Notes: generated from the letters alone by a model not told the origin. A stretch of 58,121 nucleotides of DNA from Cohnella laeviribosi DSM 21336 (GCF_000378425.1 NZ_KB899835.1:1-58121), one strand, 5' to 3'; shown: positions 10,613 to 18,654, numbered from the stretch's first letter. Translations and numbers: made by a program.

Positions 10613-11731
10613 ATGGAACGCGCCGCGTTGTTGTCGCCGACGGATGTGAACGTCATACGCCGTTATGTGCAAACGAAGTATGCGCCTCTTCCGGGCAGCC
10701 GCAAGGCCGAAATCGTGGCGGCCGCCATCCGCGATGCGCTGTATCGCCGCTTGCCCGAGTTGCCCGAAGCGGTGCGCGACCGGTTAACCGATGAATTGAT
10801 CCGGCGCTGCTTGATTAAGGAAAGACGGGAAGTTCGCTTGGAGGACGTGTTGGACGCCTGCGCCGATCTGAAGCTGCTGACGGAAGAGGCGTGGGCGTCG
10901 CTGCTCGATTGGGCAGGCGAACGGCTGCCCGGATGGGGGAGCGCGGATCGGCTCGGCGATTGGCTTAACCGCGGCCAGCCGTCCGAAGCCATCCGCTCGG
11001 GCTCAAGCGAGGGCAACGCGCCGCAGGGCGCGGGCGATGCCGGCGGCAGAACGGCCGGCTCCGCGGAACGGAGCGCTATAGCGGTCTTGCCGTCTCCATC
11101 GGCCGACGCGCCGTCGGCAACGGCGGAACGGCCTTCTTTTCCCTTGCGCCGATCTGCCGTCGGGGCGTTGTCGCTTCTTGTGCTGGCCGGGGGCATCGCG
11201 ATTGGCGTCATTTCCGGACTGGGCACGGAAAGCCCTTCATCCGTGAAGACCGAAACCGCAACGCCTAAGCCGGCGGCTGCCGCATCCGGGCAAGCGCAGG
11301 ATGCGGGAATGCCGGAATGGCTTCGCTATGAAGCATTCGACGTCGAGGCGGTCAAAGCGTACTTGCGCAGCCGCGATTCCCTGCTCGCGGACGAGCCTTA
11401 TTTCGGCGCGATCGTGGAGAGCGCCCGCACCTACGACGTGCATCCGCTGCTGCTTTTTGCCATAACCGGCCAGGAGCAGGGCTTTGTCCCCAAATCCCAC
11501 GAGCAGGCCGAGAAAATCGCCAACAATCCGTTTAACGTATTCCATAGCTGGCAAGAATACAACACCAATATTGCCGATTCCTCCGCCATCGCGGCCAAGC
11601 TGATCGCGAAGCTCGGCCAAAGCAGGCCCGAAGGCTACGATCCGTTCGAGTGGTTCAATCGCACCTATGCCGAAGATCCGCAATGGTCGGACGGCGTGCG
11701 CAAGTTGTTCGAGAAATTGAAAGGGCAATAG
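10613..11731 (+). CDS. Membrane-anchored protein with lysozyme-like extracellular domain
   Basis: A 372-residue protein in three parts: a soluble N-terminal region with two amphipathic helical repeats (about 1-120), a low-complexity Ser/Ala/Gly linker, one membrane span (LSLLVLAGGIAIGVISGLG near residue 190), then a C-terminal domain. The last 130 residues (YFGAIVESARTYDVHPLLLFAITGQEQGF, NNPFNVFHSWQEYN) look like a glucosaminidase/lysozyme-fold domain with a glutamate in ITGQEQGF. If active it would act on peptidoglycan outside the cell, with the N-terminus as a cytoplasmic sensor or anchor. ATG follows GAGGAGG. It converges on the HAD gene with a 5-bp gap. Confidence 0.65.
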   Translation: MERAALLSPTDVNVIRRYVQTKYAPLPGSRKAEIVAAAIRDALYRRLPELPEAVRDRLTDELIRRCLIKERREVRLEDVLDACADLKLLTEEAWASLLDWAGERLPGWGSADRLGDWLNRGQPSEAIRSGSSEGNAPQGAGDAGGRTAGSAERSAIAVLPSPSADAPSATAERPSFPLRRSAVGALSLLVLAGGIAIGVISGLGTESPSSVKTETATPKPAAAASGQAQDAGMPEWLRYEAFDVEAVKAYLRSRDSLLADEPYFGAIVESARTYDVHPLLLFAITGQEQGFVPKSHEQAEKIANNPFNVFHSWQEYNTNIADSSAIAAKLIAKLGQSRPEGYDPFEWFNRTYAEDPQWSDGVRKLFEKLKGQ

Positions 11732-11736
11732 CCGCA

Positions 11737-12483
11737 TCAGCCCGGTTCCTTCATCTGCATCAAATAATGATGGATGGCCGGCGGCACTTCGTTTAAGGCG
11801 GTCAGCGTGATGAACGCGCCTTTGGGGGCCGTCTCGATCGGGATGACGTTGTAGGCCCACTCTTCTTCCTGCTTCAGATAGATGGAATGAATGCCGCATT
11901 CGAGCGCCGGCATGACGTCGGTCCGAAGGGAATTGCCGATCATCCAGGTATGCTCCGGATCGAATCTTCCGTGTTTCAGAATGCTTCGCAGAGCTTCCGT
12001 ATTTTTATGTTGACGGACGTAAATCCGGTCTTCGAAAAAGCGTTCGAGGTTCATTCGTTCGATTTTCCGACGCTGAATAGCGGGTTCTCCCCCCGTATAC
12101 AAATGCAGGCGATGCCCCTCGGCAATCAGCTGCCGCAGCGTTTCCTCCATGTGCGGATAAGGCTCGACCTCGTGATCGTAAACGCCGATTCCGAGCTCCC
12201 ATAACCACCGTTCTTCTTCGCTTGAGATCTTCCTTCCGTACAAACGGCTGTAATACCGGTACGTATCGACGAACGACTGCGGAAAGTGTTCGCTTTGAAA
12301 GCCGAGCACGTTCACGCCGGCAATATCGATTTCGGTATGCTTCTCCATAATGCCCTCCCGCGTCGCCCCGAAAGGACCGAACCATTCGAGCATGATCTCC
12401 CCAAAACGGTTCAACACCTCGTGAAAATACCGGTTGCAGTAGATCAACGTATCGTCCAGATCGAACAGAATATTTTGCTTCAT
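11737..12483 (-). CDS. HAD-superfamily hydrolase
   Basis: A 248-residue haloacid-dehalogenase-like phosphatase. Motif I is FDLDDTLIYC at the N-terminus, motif II is HLYTGGE near residue 127, and motif IV is MIGNSLRTDV with an aspartate near residue 195. A helical cap lies between motifs I and II. The substrate is unknown. An open frame extends upstream, but the ATG at 12483 is preceded by AAGGAG at proper spacing and places motif I right at the N-terminus, as is usual. Confidence 0.85.
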   Translation of the reverse strand: MKQNILFDLDDTLIYCNRYFHEVLNRFGEIMLEWFGPFGATREGIMEKHTEIDIAGVNVLGFQSEHFPQSFVDTYRYYSRLYGRKISSEEERWLWELGIGVYDHEVEPYPHMEETLRQLIAEGHRLHLYTGGEPAIQRRKIERMNLERFFEDRIYVRQHKNTEALRSILKHGRFDPEHTWMIGNSLRTDVMPALECGIHSIYLKQEEEWAYNVIPIETAPKGAFITLTALNEVPPAIHHYLMQMKEPG

Positions 12484-12597
12484 GTCCTTCGACTCCTTCG
12501 ACCCATTGCATGTCTGATTCAGCATATCCTTCCGCCGAACGGAAAGTGACGGCTCGCCGGGAAAGGGGATGTAATCATTATCGCTTTGATTTTCCCG

Positions 12598-12626
12598 TTT
12601 GTAAATGAATGGGTTGAAGCATACTA
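12598..12626 (+). promoter_or_regulatory. Candidate sigma-G/sigma-F (forespore) promoter
   Basis: CATACTA (12620-12626) is an exact match to the -10 consensus of forespore sigma factors G/F as known from Bacillus. A TTTGTA 16 bp upstream is a poorer -35. The 45-codon gene starts 64 bp downstream. The spacing is one short of the best, so this is a lead only. Confidence 0.4.
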
Positions 12627-12689
12627 GGAATCGCGACGCGCAACGCGGTCGATATCCTTGGAAGGACACGGGAGGAGGTGTGCGGGGCC

Positions 12690-12827
12690 ATGCCGAAAAA
12701 CAAAAGCACCAAAACGGACGACCGGCAAAACGATTCCAGCCTGAGGGAGGAAGCCGAAACGGTCAAATCGAACAAGATGTCGCGGCGTCCTCCCAGCTTG
12801 AACAACATCGACAAGAACGTGCCGTAA
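12690..12827 (+). CDS. Small hydrophilic protein, 45 residues (possible spore protein)
   Basis: A short frame starting at ATG 12690, 11 bp after GGAGGAGG. The product is very hydrophilic and Lys/Asn/Asp/Ser-rich, without hydrophobic stretches, and ends in a basic-Pro segment (KMSRRPPSLNN). This composition and the forespore-type -10 box upstream resemble minor small acid-soluble spore proteins, but no known Ssp family is matched. Function is inferred from context only. Confidence 0.5.
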   Translation: MPKNKSTKTDDRQNDSSLREEAETVKSNKMSRRPPSLNNIDKNVP

Positions 12828-12833
12828 TTCCGT

Positions 12834-13064
12834 TCAAGCGTACTTGACCAGTTTGGCCTGCAGATCGCGCCTGATGAACGCAAGCCGCTGGCGGACATAA
12901 AAATCGTAGCTGCCCCCGCTCAAGTCGCGGGGGTTCATCGTGCGTCCGGTATCGTTATCGATAATCGTCAGTTTCCCGTCGGAGTAAAATTTGAAGGTCA
13001 GATCGCGTGACGGGCGGTTTCCCCTTGAAGGCTCCAAGTACCGGAAGTGCTCGCAGGTTACCAT
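12834..13064 (-). CDS. SOS-controlled hypothetical protein, 76 residues
   Basis: No family recognised. The 76-residue product has a Cys-His near the N-terminus (MVTCEHFRYLEP), a beta-rich middle (LTFKFYSDGKLTIIDNDTG) and a basic helical C-terminus (FIRRDLQAKLVKYA). The start ATG lies behind AAAGGTGG. Its promoter is bracketed by two LexA/DinR-type boxes (13095-13135), which strongly suggests induction by DNA damage. It converges with the 45-residue gene, with only 6 bp between stops. Confidence 0.65.
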   Translation of the reverse strand: MVTCEHFRYLEPSRGNRPSRDLTFKFYSDGKLTIIDNDTGRTMNPRDLSGGSYDFYVRQRLAFIRRDLQAKLVKYA

Positions 13065-13094
13065 CCATCATTCCACCTTTACCCGAATTGTGGG

Positions 13095-13135
13095 GAACAA
13101 ATGTTCTTATTTCCATTATAGCAAACATTTGTTCG
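13095..13135 (-). promoter_or_regulatory. Twin LexA (DinR) boxes around a -10 element
   Basis: On the minus strand, CGAACAAATGTTTG (13122-13135) and GAACATTTGTTC (13095-13106) flank TATAAT (13115-13120). Both sites fit the Bacillus SOS box CGAACRNRYGTTYC, and the second is a perfect 12-bp palindrome. LexA bound here would block the promoter of the 76-residue gene. Confidence 0.7.
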
Positions 13136-13222
13136 TATGGAAAGGAGTTCCGTAATGAAATAAACTAGATTTATAGAAAAAAGCGAATGCGTTTTTCGCG
13201 GCAGAAGGAGTTTCGGCAAGCG

Positions 13223-13951
13223 ATGATTACGATAAAGGGATTGTCCCGCAAGCTTCCGCAAGGAAAAACGATATTGGAAAATATTCACGGCCGGCTGGAG
13301 GCGGGAACGTTTCTGGCGGTGGTCGGACCGAGCGGCAGCGGCAAGTCGACTCTGCTCCGCTGCCTCGGCTTGCGCGATCCGTGGACCGGCGGCGAATACT
13401 GGTTCGAAGGGCAAAACGTCGGCCGGCTCGGCGCCCTGGGCAAGTTCAGGCTGCGCCGCCAGATCGCCTATCTGGAGCAAAAACCGGTTCTCTACGAGAA
13501 AAAAACGGCGCTCAAAAACGTGCTGATCGGAGCCGTCGGGCAAGTGTCGGCCATCCGGCGGTTTACGGGCATGGTCCGCAACGACGACTATATGGGCGCC
13601 ATGGATACGCTGGAAGCCGTCGGCCTGATCGACCGCGCCCATCAGCAGGCCGAGAAGCTGAGCGGGGGGGAACGGCAGCGCGTCGCCATCGCAAGAGGGA
13701 TTGCGCACGGGGCGAAGCTGCTGCTTGCGGACGAACCGGTGTCGGGACTCGACCCGCATTCGTCGGAGGAGATAATGGCGCTGCTCCGAAAGCTTTGCAA
13801 AGAAAAGGGAACGACCGTCATCGCGGCGCTGCACCGGCTTGAGCTTGCGGAGAAGTTCGCCGACGAAATCTGGGGGCTCAGCGGCGGAAAACAGGTGCTT
13901 GAAGCGAGAGGGCGGCGGCTGACGGCAGCCGAGAAGGCGAAGCTGTCTTGA
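13223..13951 (+). CDS. ABC transporter ATP-binding protein
   Basis: A 242-residue ATPase with Walker A GPSGSGKST near residue 36, the signature LSGGERQRVAIARG near 145, Walker B LLLADEPVSGLDPHS and a switch histidine in ALHRLELA. It resembles the amino-acid/phosphonate import ATPases (PhnC/GlnQ type). No permease or binding protein is adjacent; the next gene is an acetyltransferase overlapping by 4 bp, so the transporter partners and substrate are unknown. The ATG at 13223, behind AGAAGGAG, is preferred to ATG 13187, which has no binding site. Confidence 0.85.
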   Translation: MITIKGLSRKLPQGKTILENIHGRLEAGTFLAVVGPSGSGKSTLLRCLGLRDPWTGGEYWFEGQNVGRLGALGKFRLRRQIAYLEQKPVLYEKKTALKNVLIGAVGQVSAIRRFTGMVRNDDYMGAMDTLEAVGLIDRAHQQAEKLSGGERQRVAIARGIAHGAKLLLADEPVSGLDPHSSEEIMALLRKLCKEKGTTVIAALHRLELAEKFADEIWGLSGGKQVLEARGRRLTAAEKAKLS

Positions 13952-14452
13952 CGGTCGAAATCCGTCCGCTCCGTACGGAAGAGGAGCTGGAGCTGGCGAT
14001 CCGGTTGGAGGCGTCGTGCTATCCCCCGGCAGCGGCGGCCTCGCCGGAAGCGTTCCGCTATCGGTGGGAACGGTTTCCTTCCTACTTTCTTTCCGCATGG
14101 GACGGGCCGCAGCTTACAGGCATCGCCAACGGCGTGCTGACGAACGCTCGCGATTGTTCGGACGTCGGCCTCAAAAAAACGCACGGCGGCACTCCGGACG
14201 GAGAACGGCTGTGCATTCTCACGGTCGCGGTGGCCGCCGAACGGCGAGGACGCGGAATCGGAGCCGCGCTTTTGCGGGCGCCCGCCGGATGCGGCCGCAT
14301 CCGGCGGGCGCCGCGGCGTCATGCTGATGTGCCAGCGGCCGCTGATCGGCTGGTACCGGCAAGCCGGCTTCCGGGAAACCGGCGCCGTTTACGACGAACA
14401 TGGCGGCATACGCTGGCATGAGATGGTGTTGCCGCTGGCTCAGCCCCGGTGA
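13948..14452 (+). pseudogene. GNAT-family N-acetyltransferase, frameshifted at a perfect palindrome
   Basis: The first frame begins at a TTG overlapping the stop of the ABC gene (TTGA) and reads a normal GNAT start through the acetyl-CoA loop RGRGIGAALL near residue 97. It then becomes Arg-rich nonsense and stops at 14421. From about 14315 the next frame gives the missing C-terminus (GVMLMCQRPLIGWYRQAGF), a typical GNAT ending, and stops at 14452. The break falls inside the 36-bp perfect palindrome 14277-14312. The gene is either broken or mis-sequenced at this hairpin. Confidence 0.75.
14277..14312. repeat. Perfect 36-bp palindrome with no loop
   Basis: The left half, GGCGCCCGCCGGATGCGG, is followed directly by its exact reverse complement. 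The site lies inside the GNAT gene at the point where the reading frame changes. The bases just outside do not pair. Confidence 0.95.
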
Positions 14453-14489
14453 GGGAGCCGGTCCGGCCGGCGGAGCGGGTGCAGGACGA

Positions 14490-14618
14490 TTACGGTTTTT
14501 CTTCAGGCGGGCCGTCTTCCTGAGCCAACTCGTGCAGAGAAGAGATCGGCCCGTGCGGGTTGCGGGCTTGCTTGCGGCTTTTCCAGGCGCTTTCCCTTCT
14601 GCGTTTGGACGAGCTCAC
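14490..14618 (-). CDS. Small basic protein, 42 residues
   Basis: GTG start at 14618, 7 bp after GGGAGGT (14626-14632). The N-terminal half is strongly basic (SKRRRESAWKSRKQARNP) and the C-terminal half acidic and Pro-rich (HELAQEDGPPEEKP). No family recognised. A forespore-type promoter lies upstream (14658-14688), so a small spore or DNA-associated protein is possible. The good ribosome binding site is the main support for a real gene. Confidence 0.5.
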   Translation of the reverse strand: MSSSKRRRESAWKSRKQARNPHGPISSLHELAQEDGPPEEKP

Positions 14619-14657
14619 GGCGAATACCTCCCGTTCGGTTTGGATGGGCTGCGTTCA

Positions 14658-14688
14658 TAGCGTGGCGCACGGGCAAAAGGCTTATGCA
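14658..14688 (-). promoter_or_regulatory. Candidate sigma-G-type promoter for the 42-residue gene
   Basis: On the minus strand TGCATA (14683-14688) is followed after 18 bp by CACGCTA (14658-14664). The -35 fits the forespore consensus TGMATA and the -10 matches CATACTA at 5 of 7 positions. Confidence 0.35.
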
Positions 14689-14718
14689 AACGAAAAACGG
14701 ATGGAGTGACTTTGGCAA

Positions 14719-15384
14719 ATGGCGGCGGACGCTCTGACCATCCCGCTGCTGTCCGTCAACGTATCTTTGGCGGAGCCGGGAATTTACAAAAACAAAGAAA
14801 CGAGGTCGGGCATCAACAAGAAGCCGGTCACCGGCCCGATCGCACTCGGGCCGGCCGGGCTTGCGGGCGACGAGCAGGCCGATCTTGTCAATCACGGCGG
14901 TCCCGACAAGGCCGTATGCGTTTACAGCTGCGCCCACTACGGGCATTGGGAGCGGGTGCTCGGCAAGAAGCTGGACTACGGGGCGTTTGGGGAAAATTTC
15001 ACGGTGGACCGGCGGATCGAAAACGAAGTGTGCATCGGCGACGTTTTCAGGCTTGGCGAGGTGAAGCTGCAGGTCAGCCAGCCCCGCCAGCCCTGCTGGA
15101 AGCTGGCCATGAAGTGGGGACTGGACGAGCTTCCCTCGCTCGTGCTCCAGTCCGGCGCGACGGGATTTTATTTTCGCGTGCTGGAGCCGGGCGCCGTATC
15201 CAAAGGCGAACTCGTTCTGATCGAAAGGCCCAAAGACACGGCGACCGTCGCCGAGGCGAACCGGATCCTGTTTATCGACAAGGACGATGAAGATGGCATC
15301 CGCCAAATGCTGGCCATCCAGGCCTTGTCGGAAGGATGGAAGGAAAGGCTGAGGCGCCGGTTGGAAAAAAGGAAAGCGGAGTGA
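14719..15384 (+). CDS. MOSC-domain protein (YiiM-like)
   Basis: A 221-residue cytoplasmic protein of the YiiM/YflK group: an N-terminal MOSC beta-domain with NHGGPDKAVCVYS near residue 56 and the conserved cysteine in QPRQPCWKL near residue 129, then a C-terminal 3-alpha domain. MOSC proteins bind molybdenum cofactor, and YiiM relatives take part in reduction of N-hydroxylated compounds; the exact substrate here is unknown. The start is uncertain by a few codons because several starts lie close together. The SDR gene begins 4 bp after the stop. Confidence 0.85.
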   Translation: MAADALTIPLLSVNVSLAEPGIYKNKETRSGINKKPVTGPIALGPAGLAGDEQADLVNHGGPDKAVCVYSCAHYGHWERVLGKKLDYGAFGENFTVDRRIENEVCIGDVFRLGEVKLQVSQPRQPCWKLAMKWGLDELPSLVLQSGATGFYFRVLEPGAVSKGELVLIERPKDTATVAEANRILFIDKDDEDGIRQMLAIQALSEGWKERLRRRLEKRKAE

Positions 15385-15388
15385 TCGA

Positions 15389-16135
15389 ATGTTTCGGAAT
15401 TCGACGGTTGTCATAACCGGGGCGGCGGGCGGCATCGGCCGCTCGCTGTCCCGGGCTTACGCGGAGCAAGGAGCCAACGTCGTGCTGAGCGATCTGGCGG
15501 AAAGCGGCGGCGAAGCGCTGGCGCGCAGCATCGCCGAGGCGGGAGGAAGCGCGCGGTTTGTCGCGGCCGACCTTACCCGTCCGGAATCGGCGGCGGAGCT
15601 TATGGCCGAAGCCGAGAAGACGTTCGGCCAAATCGACATTTTGATCAACAACGCGGGAATCGGCATCTGGAAATCTCCGTTGGAGCTTGAGCTCGAAGAA
15701 TGGGAACGGGTGCTGAACGTCAACCTGCGGGGAACGTTTCTGTGCTCCCGCGAGGCCGCCAAGCGGATGAAAAAGCGGGGCAAGGGCGGCGCGATCGTCA
15801 ACATCTGCTCCACCCGGCACGCGATGTCCGAACCGAATTCGGAAGCCTATGCCGCATCGAAGGGCGGGATCGCCTCGCTGACGCATGCGCTCGCGGTGTC
15901 GCTCGGTCCGGACGGGATTCGCGTCAACGCCATCAGCCCCGGCTGGATCGAAACCGGGGATTACGGCGCGCTGAGAGACGTAGACCATCTCCAGCATCCG
16001 GCCGGCCGCGTGGGGAAACCGGAGGACATCGTGCGCGCCTGCTTTTATTTGACGGATCCGGCGAACACCTTTGTGACCGGCATCAATCTGTTCGTCGACG
16101 GCGGCATGACCCGGAAAATGATTTACGAGCCTTGA
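15389..16135 (+). CDS. Short-chain dehydrogenase/reductase
   Basis: A 248-residue classical SDR. The NAD(P)-binding motif TGAAGGIG is near residue 10, NNAGIGIW near 87, catalytic Ser in NICSTRHA near 139 and the YAASK pair near residue 151. The C-terminal ITGxNLFVDGGMT block is typical of 3-ketoacyl-ACP reductase-like members. An aspartate at the end of beta-2 (LSDLAE) suggests NAD preference. Substrate unknown. Tightly spaced after the MOSC gene, so probably co-transcribed with it and with the nitroreductase. Confidence 0.88.
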   Translation: MFRNSTVVITGAAGGIGRSLSRAYAEQGANVVLSDLAESGGEALARSIAEAGGSARFVAADLTRPESAAELMAEAEKTFGQIDILINNAGIGIWKSPLELELEEWERVLNVNLRGTFLCSREAAKRMKKRGKGGAIVNICSTRHAMSEPNSEAYAASKGGIASLTHALAVSLGPDGIRVNAISPGWIETGDYGALRDVDHLQHPAGRVGKPEDIVRACFYLTDPANTFVTGINLFVDGGMTRKMIYEP

Positions 16136-16182
16136 TGGGGAAGATGAAGGCGATCGTGATTGCCGGATAAAGGGGGGGCAAG

Positions 16183-16926
16183 ATGAACGAAACGCTGGCG
16201 CTGCTGATGAACCACAGGTCCATCCGCAAATTCGCAGACAAGCCCGTGAGCGAAGATCAGCTCAAAACGATCATCGCGGCCGGGCAGATGGCTTCCAACT
16301 CGAGCAATGTGCAGGCATACAGCGTCATAGCCGTCACGGAAGCCGGGCTAAAGAAGCGGCTTGCGGAATTGTCGGGCAATCAAGCTTATGTCGAGGAATG
16401 TCCCGTGTTCTTGGTCTGGTGCGCCGATTTGCACCGTCTGAAATATTGCGCCGACTTGCACGCTCCCGGTCAGCCGACCTACGAGGATACGGCCGAGAAC
16501 CTGATCGTGGCCACGGTGGACACGGCGCTTGCGGCGCAGAACGCGGCGGTCGCCGCCGAATCGCTCGGCCTCGGCATCGTATACATCGGCGGCATCCGCA
16601 ACCGGATCGAGGAAGTGTCGCAGCTTCTTGAGCTGCCGGACCGGGTGTACCCGGTGTTCGGCATGTGCGTCGGCGTGCCCGCTCAGGAGCCGATGCTCCG
16701 CCCGCGCCTGCCGGTGGAAGCCGTGCTGCACCGGAACCGTTACGACGGGCGGAAGCATGCCGCGGAAGTCGCGCGGTACGACGAGACGATGTCGGCTTAT
16801 TTGCGGGAGCGCACCGGCGGGAAACAGGATACGCCCTGGTCGCGGCTGATGGCCGACCGGTTGGTGCAGCCGGTAAGAATGCATATGAAAGCCTTTTTGG
16901 AAAATCGGGGGTTTTTCCGCCGATAA
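16183..16926 (+). CDS. NADPH-dependent FMN nitroreductase (NfsA/FRP family)
   Basis: A 247-residue oxygen-insensitive nitro/flavin reductase. The N-terminal NHRSIRKFADKPV binds FMN phosphate; GQMASNSSNVQAYSVI and GLGIVYIGGIRN are conserved in the NfsA-like subgroup, and the C-terminal arm (YDETMSAYLRER) wraps the partner subunit. It reduces nitroaromatics, quinones or free flavins with NADPH. The ATG follows a GGGGGG run. Last gene of a MOSC-SDR-nitroreductase run that suggests detoxification of electrophilic or hydroxylated nitrogen compounds. Confidence 0.88.
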   Translation: MNETLALLMNHRSIRKFADKPVSEDQLKTIIAAGQMASNSSNVQAYSVIAVTEAGLKKRLAELSGNQAYVEECPVFLVWCADLHRLKYCADLHAPGQPTYEDTAENLIVATVDTALAAQNAAVAAESLGLGIVYIGGIRNRIEEVSQLLELPDRVYPVFGMCVGVPAQEPMLRPRLPVEAVLHRNRYDGRKHAAEVARYDETMSAYLRERTGGKQDTPWSRLMADRLVQPVRMHMKAFLENRGFFRR

Positions 16927-16962
16927 TCCGGTCCAGGTCCAGGATCGTGCCCATATAAGAAC

Positions 16963-17045
16963 AAATGAACCTCCAAAACCATTGTAAAAGTGGAACTGGA
17001 GGTTCATTTTTGTTTTCGCAAATTGCTATAACAGCAACTGCAAAG
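16963..17045 (+). repeat. Intergenic repeat copy 2: terminator hairpin plus 23-bp motif
   Basis: AATGAACCTCCA (16964-16975) pairs with TGGAGGTTCATT (16997-17008) and runs into TTTTGTTTT, a good terminator for the nitroreductase unit. Fourteen bases later lies the 23-bp motif (17023-17045), itself a near-palindrome, shared with copy 1 at 302-324. The shared order of hairpin then motif makes a repeat family likely. Confidence 0.65.
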
Positions 17046-17157
17046 CCCGTTCTCGTGCGACTCCTCGATTTAAGTGCCAAAAAGGCAATTCAATCGGGCA
17101 TCCGGCCGCCGGACCGGACGAGGGGACTACGGTCGCCGGCACCCGTTGCCGATTCCG

Positions 17158-18510
17158 TCAGCCCTTCGGGATTTCCTTCGGGTCCCGCATGCCGAAAGCG
17201 CTGAGCAGCGCCACGACGCTCATGGCGGCTCCGAACAGGAACAGGTTCGCGATTCCGCCCATCACGTCGTCTCCCGCCCGGTTCAGCAGCCCTCCCATAA
17301 TGGTGACGCCGACGGACGTGCCGATGTTGCGCACGAACATCTGCAACGAAGTCGAAACGCCCTTGTCGTGCGGGCCGACAAATTGCTGGGCGCCGATCGT
17401 CGTCACGGTAAACAGCAGGCCGTAGGCGACGCCTTGCACGAACATTGCGAACGTCACGTAGGCGAATCCCGTGCCTTCGCGCAGGAACATCAGCAAAAGG
17501 CCGGACGCGACGAGAATGGCGTTTCCGATGATAATCTGCCGGGTATAGCCGTACTTCAACACCCATTTGCCGGCCGGCACCGCCGACAGCATCCAGCCCG
17601 CCGACATGCCGAGCAGCGACAGGCCGCTGACGAAAATCGAGTACCCTTCATGCTGCAAAAACAGCGGCACGAAGCTCGACGTTCCGAACAGCGCGGTACA
17701 GGCGATCAGGATGTTGACGGCCATCCAGCGGATCGGGCGGATCGCAAACAGCGCGAGCGGCACGATCGGGGAAGGATGCTTGCGCTCGAACAGCACGAAC
17801 CAGACGATAAACAGGAGGCCGCAAGCAGCGACCAGATAGGGCATCCGCTCGACGACCGTAACCGAAAGCAAAAGGCTGACCCCGATCGTGAACAGAACGG
17901 CTCCGCTGACATCGACGGCGGCTTTTTTCGGCTCGTAAACTTCCTTGTACGCAAACAGAAGCGCGCAGGAAACCAGGCAAAGGGGAATGTTGATCCAGAA
18001 AATCCATCTCCAGCCGACCGTTTCGACGAACAGGCTGCCGACCAGCGGCGCAAGCACGGCGGAAAGTCCCCACATGCCGGTGAACAGCGCCTGGATTTTG
18101 CCGCGCTTTTCGACGGGATACAGATCGCCGGCAATGATCATCGGGAAGGGGGTAATCAATCCGGCCCCGATCCCCTGAACGGCCCGGTACAGCACCAGCA
18201 TCGGCATGCTGTCGGCAAGCCCGCACAGCAGCGAGCCGGTCATGAATACGATCAATCCGACAGAAAAGACAAGACGCCTTCCGAACAGATCCGATATGCG
18301 GCCCGCGATCGGGGTCAAAACGGTGCAGAAGATCATGTATGAAGTAAAAGTCCATGCATAAAAGCCCATGCCGCCCAGCTCTTCGGCGATTTTCGGCATC
18401 GTCGTGTTCGTGATGGTCGAGTCCATCGACGACACGAGCATGGCGATGACGACGCTGGTCAAAGCGGCCAGGCGGCTTGCGGGCCGAACGGCAGCCGCGC
18501 CGGTTGACAT
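17158..18510 (-). CDS. MFS multidrug transporter (DHA2/EmrB-QacA type)
   Basis: A 450-residue inner-membrane protein with 12 or more hydrophobic spans. Conserved motifs: LVSSMDSTITNTTMPKIAEELG in the first span, motif A GRISDLFGRR near residue 75 and motif C-like GIGAGLITPFPM near 116. This is a proton-driven drug or metabolite exporter; the substrate cannot be told. The Shine-Dalgarno AAGGAG abuts an ATG at 18519 but is correctly spaced from the ATG at 18510, which is preferred. No dedicated regulator is adjacent. Confidence 0.9.
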   Translation of the reverse strand: MSTGAAAVRPASRLAALTSVVIAMLVSSMDSTITNTTMPKIAEELGGMGFYAWTFTSYMIFCTVLTPIAGRISDLFGRRLVFSVGLIVFMTGSLLCGLADSMPMLVLYRAVQGIGAGLITPFPMIIAGDLYPVEKRGKIQALFTGMWGLSAVLAPLVGSLFVETVGWRWIFWINIPLCLVSCALLFAYKEVYEPKKAAVDVSGAVLFTIGVSLLLSVTVVERMPYLVAACGLLFIVWFVLFERKHPSPIVPLALFAIRPIRWMAVNILIACTALFGTSSFVPLFLQHEGYSIFVSGLSLLGMSAGWMLSAVPAGKWVLKYGYTRQIIIGNAILVASGLLLMFLREGTGFAYVTFAMFVQGVAYGLLFTVTTIGAQQFVGPHDKGVSTSLQMFVRNIGTSVGVTIMGGLLNRAGDDVMGGIANLFLFGAAMSVVALLSAFGMRDPKEIPKG

Positions 18511-18654
18511 GCGATCCATCTCCTTGTGGCGTTAAAAATCTCCAAATGTAGCTATTATAACAGTCCTTCCATCGTTAAGGAAGGCTAAAAATCCGGGCTC
18601 CCCGAAAATGCGAAAGCGCATGCAGGACTTGCCGTATAGAAGGAATTAGGAAAA

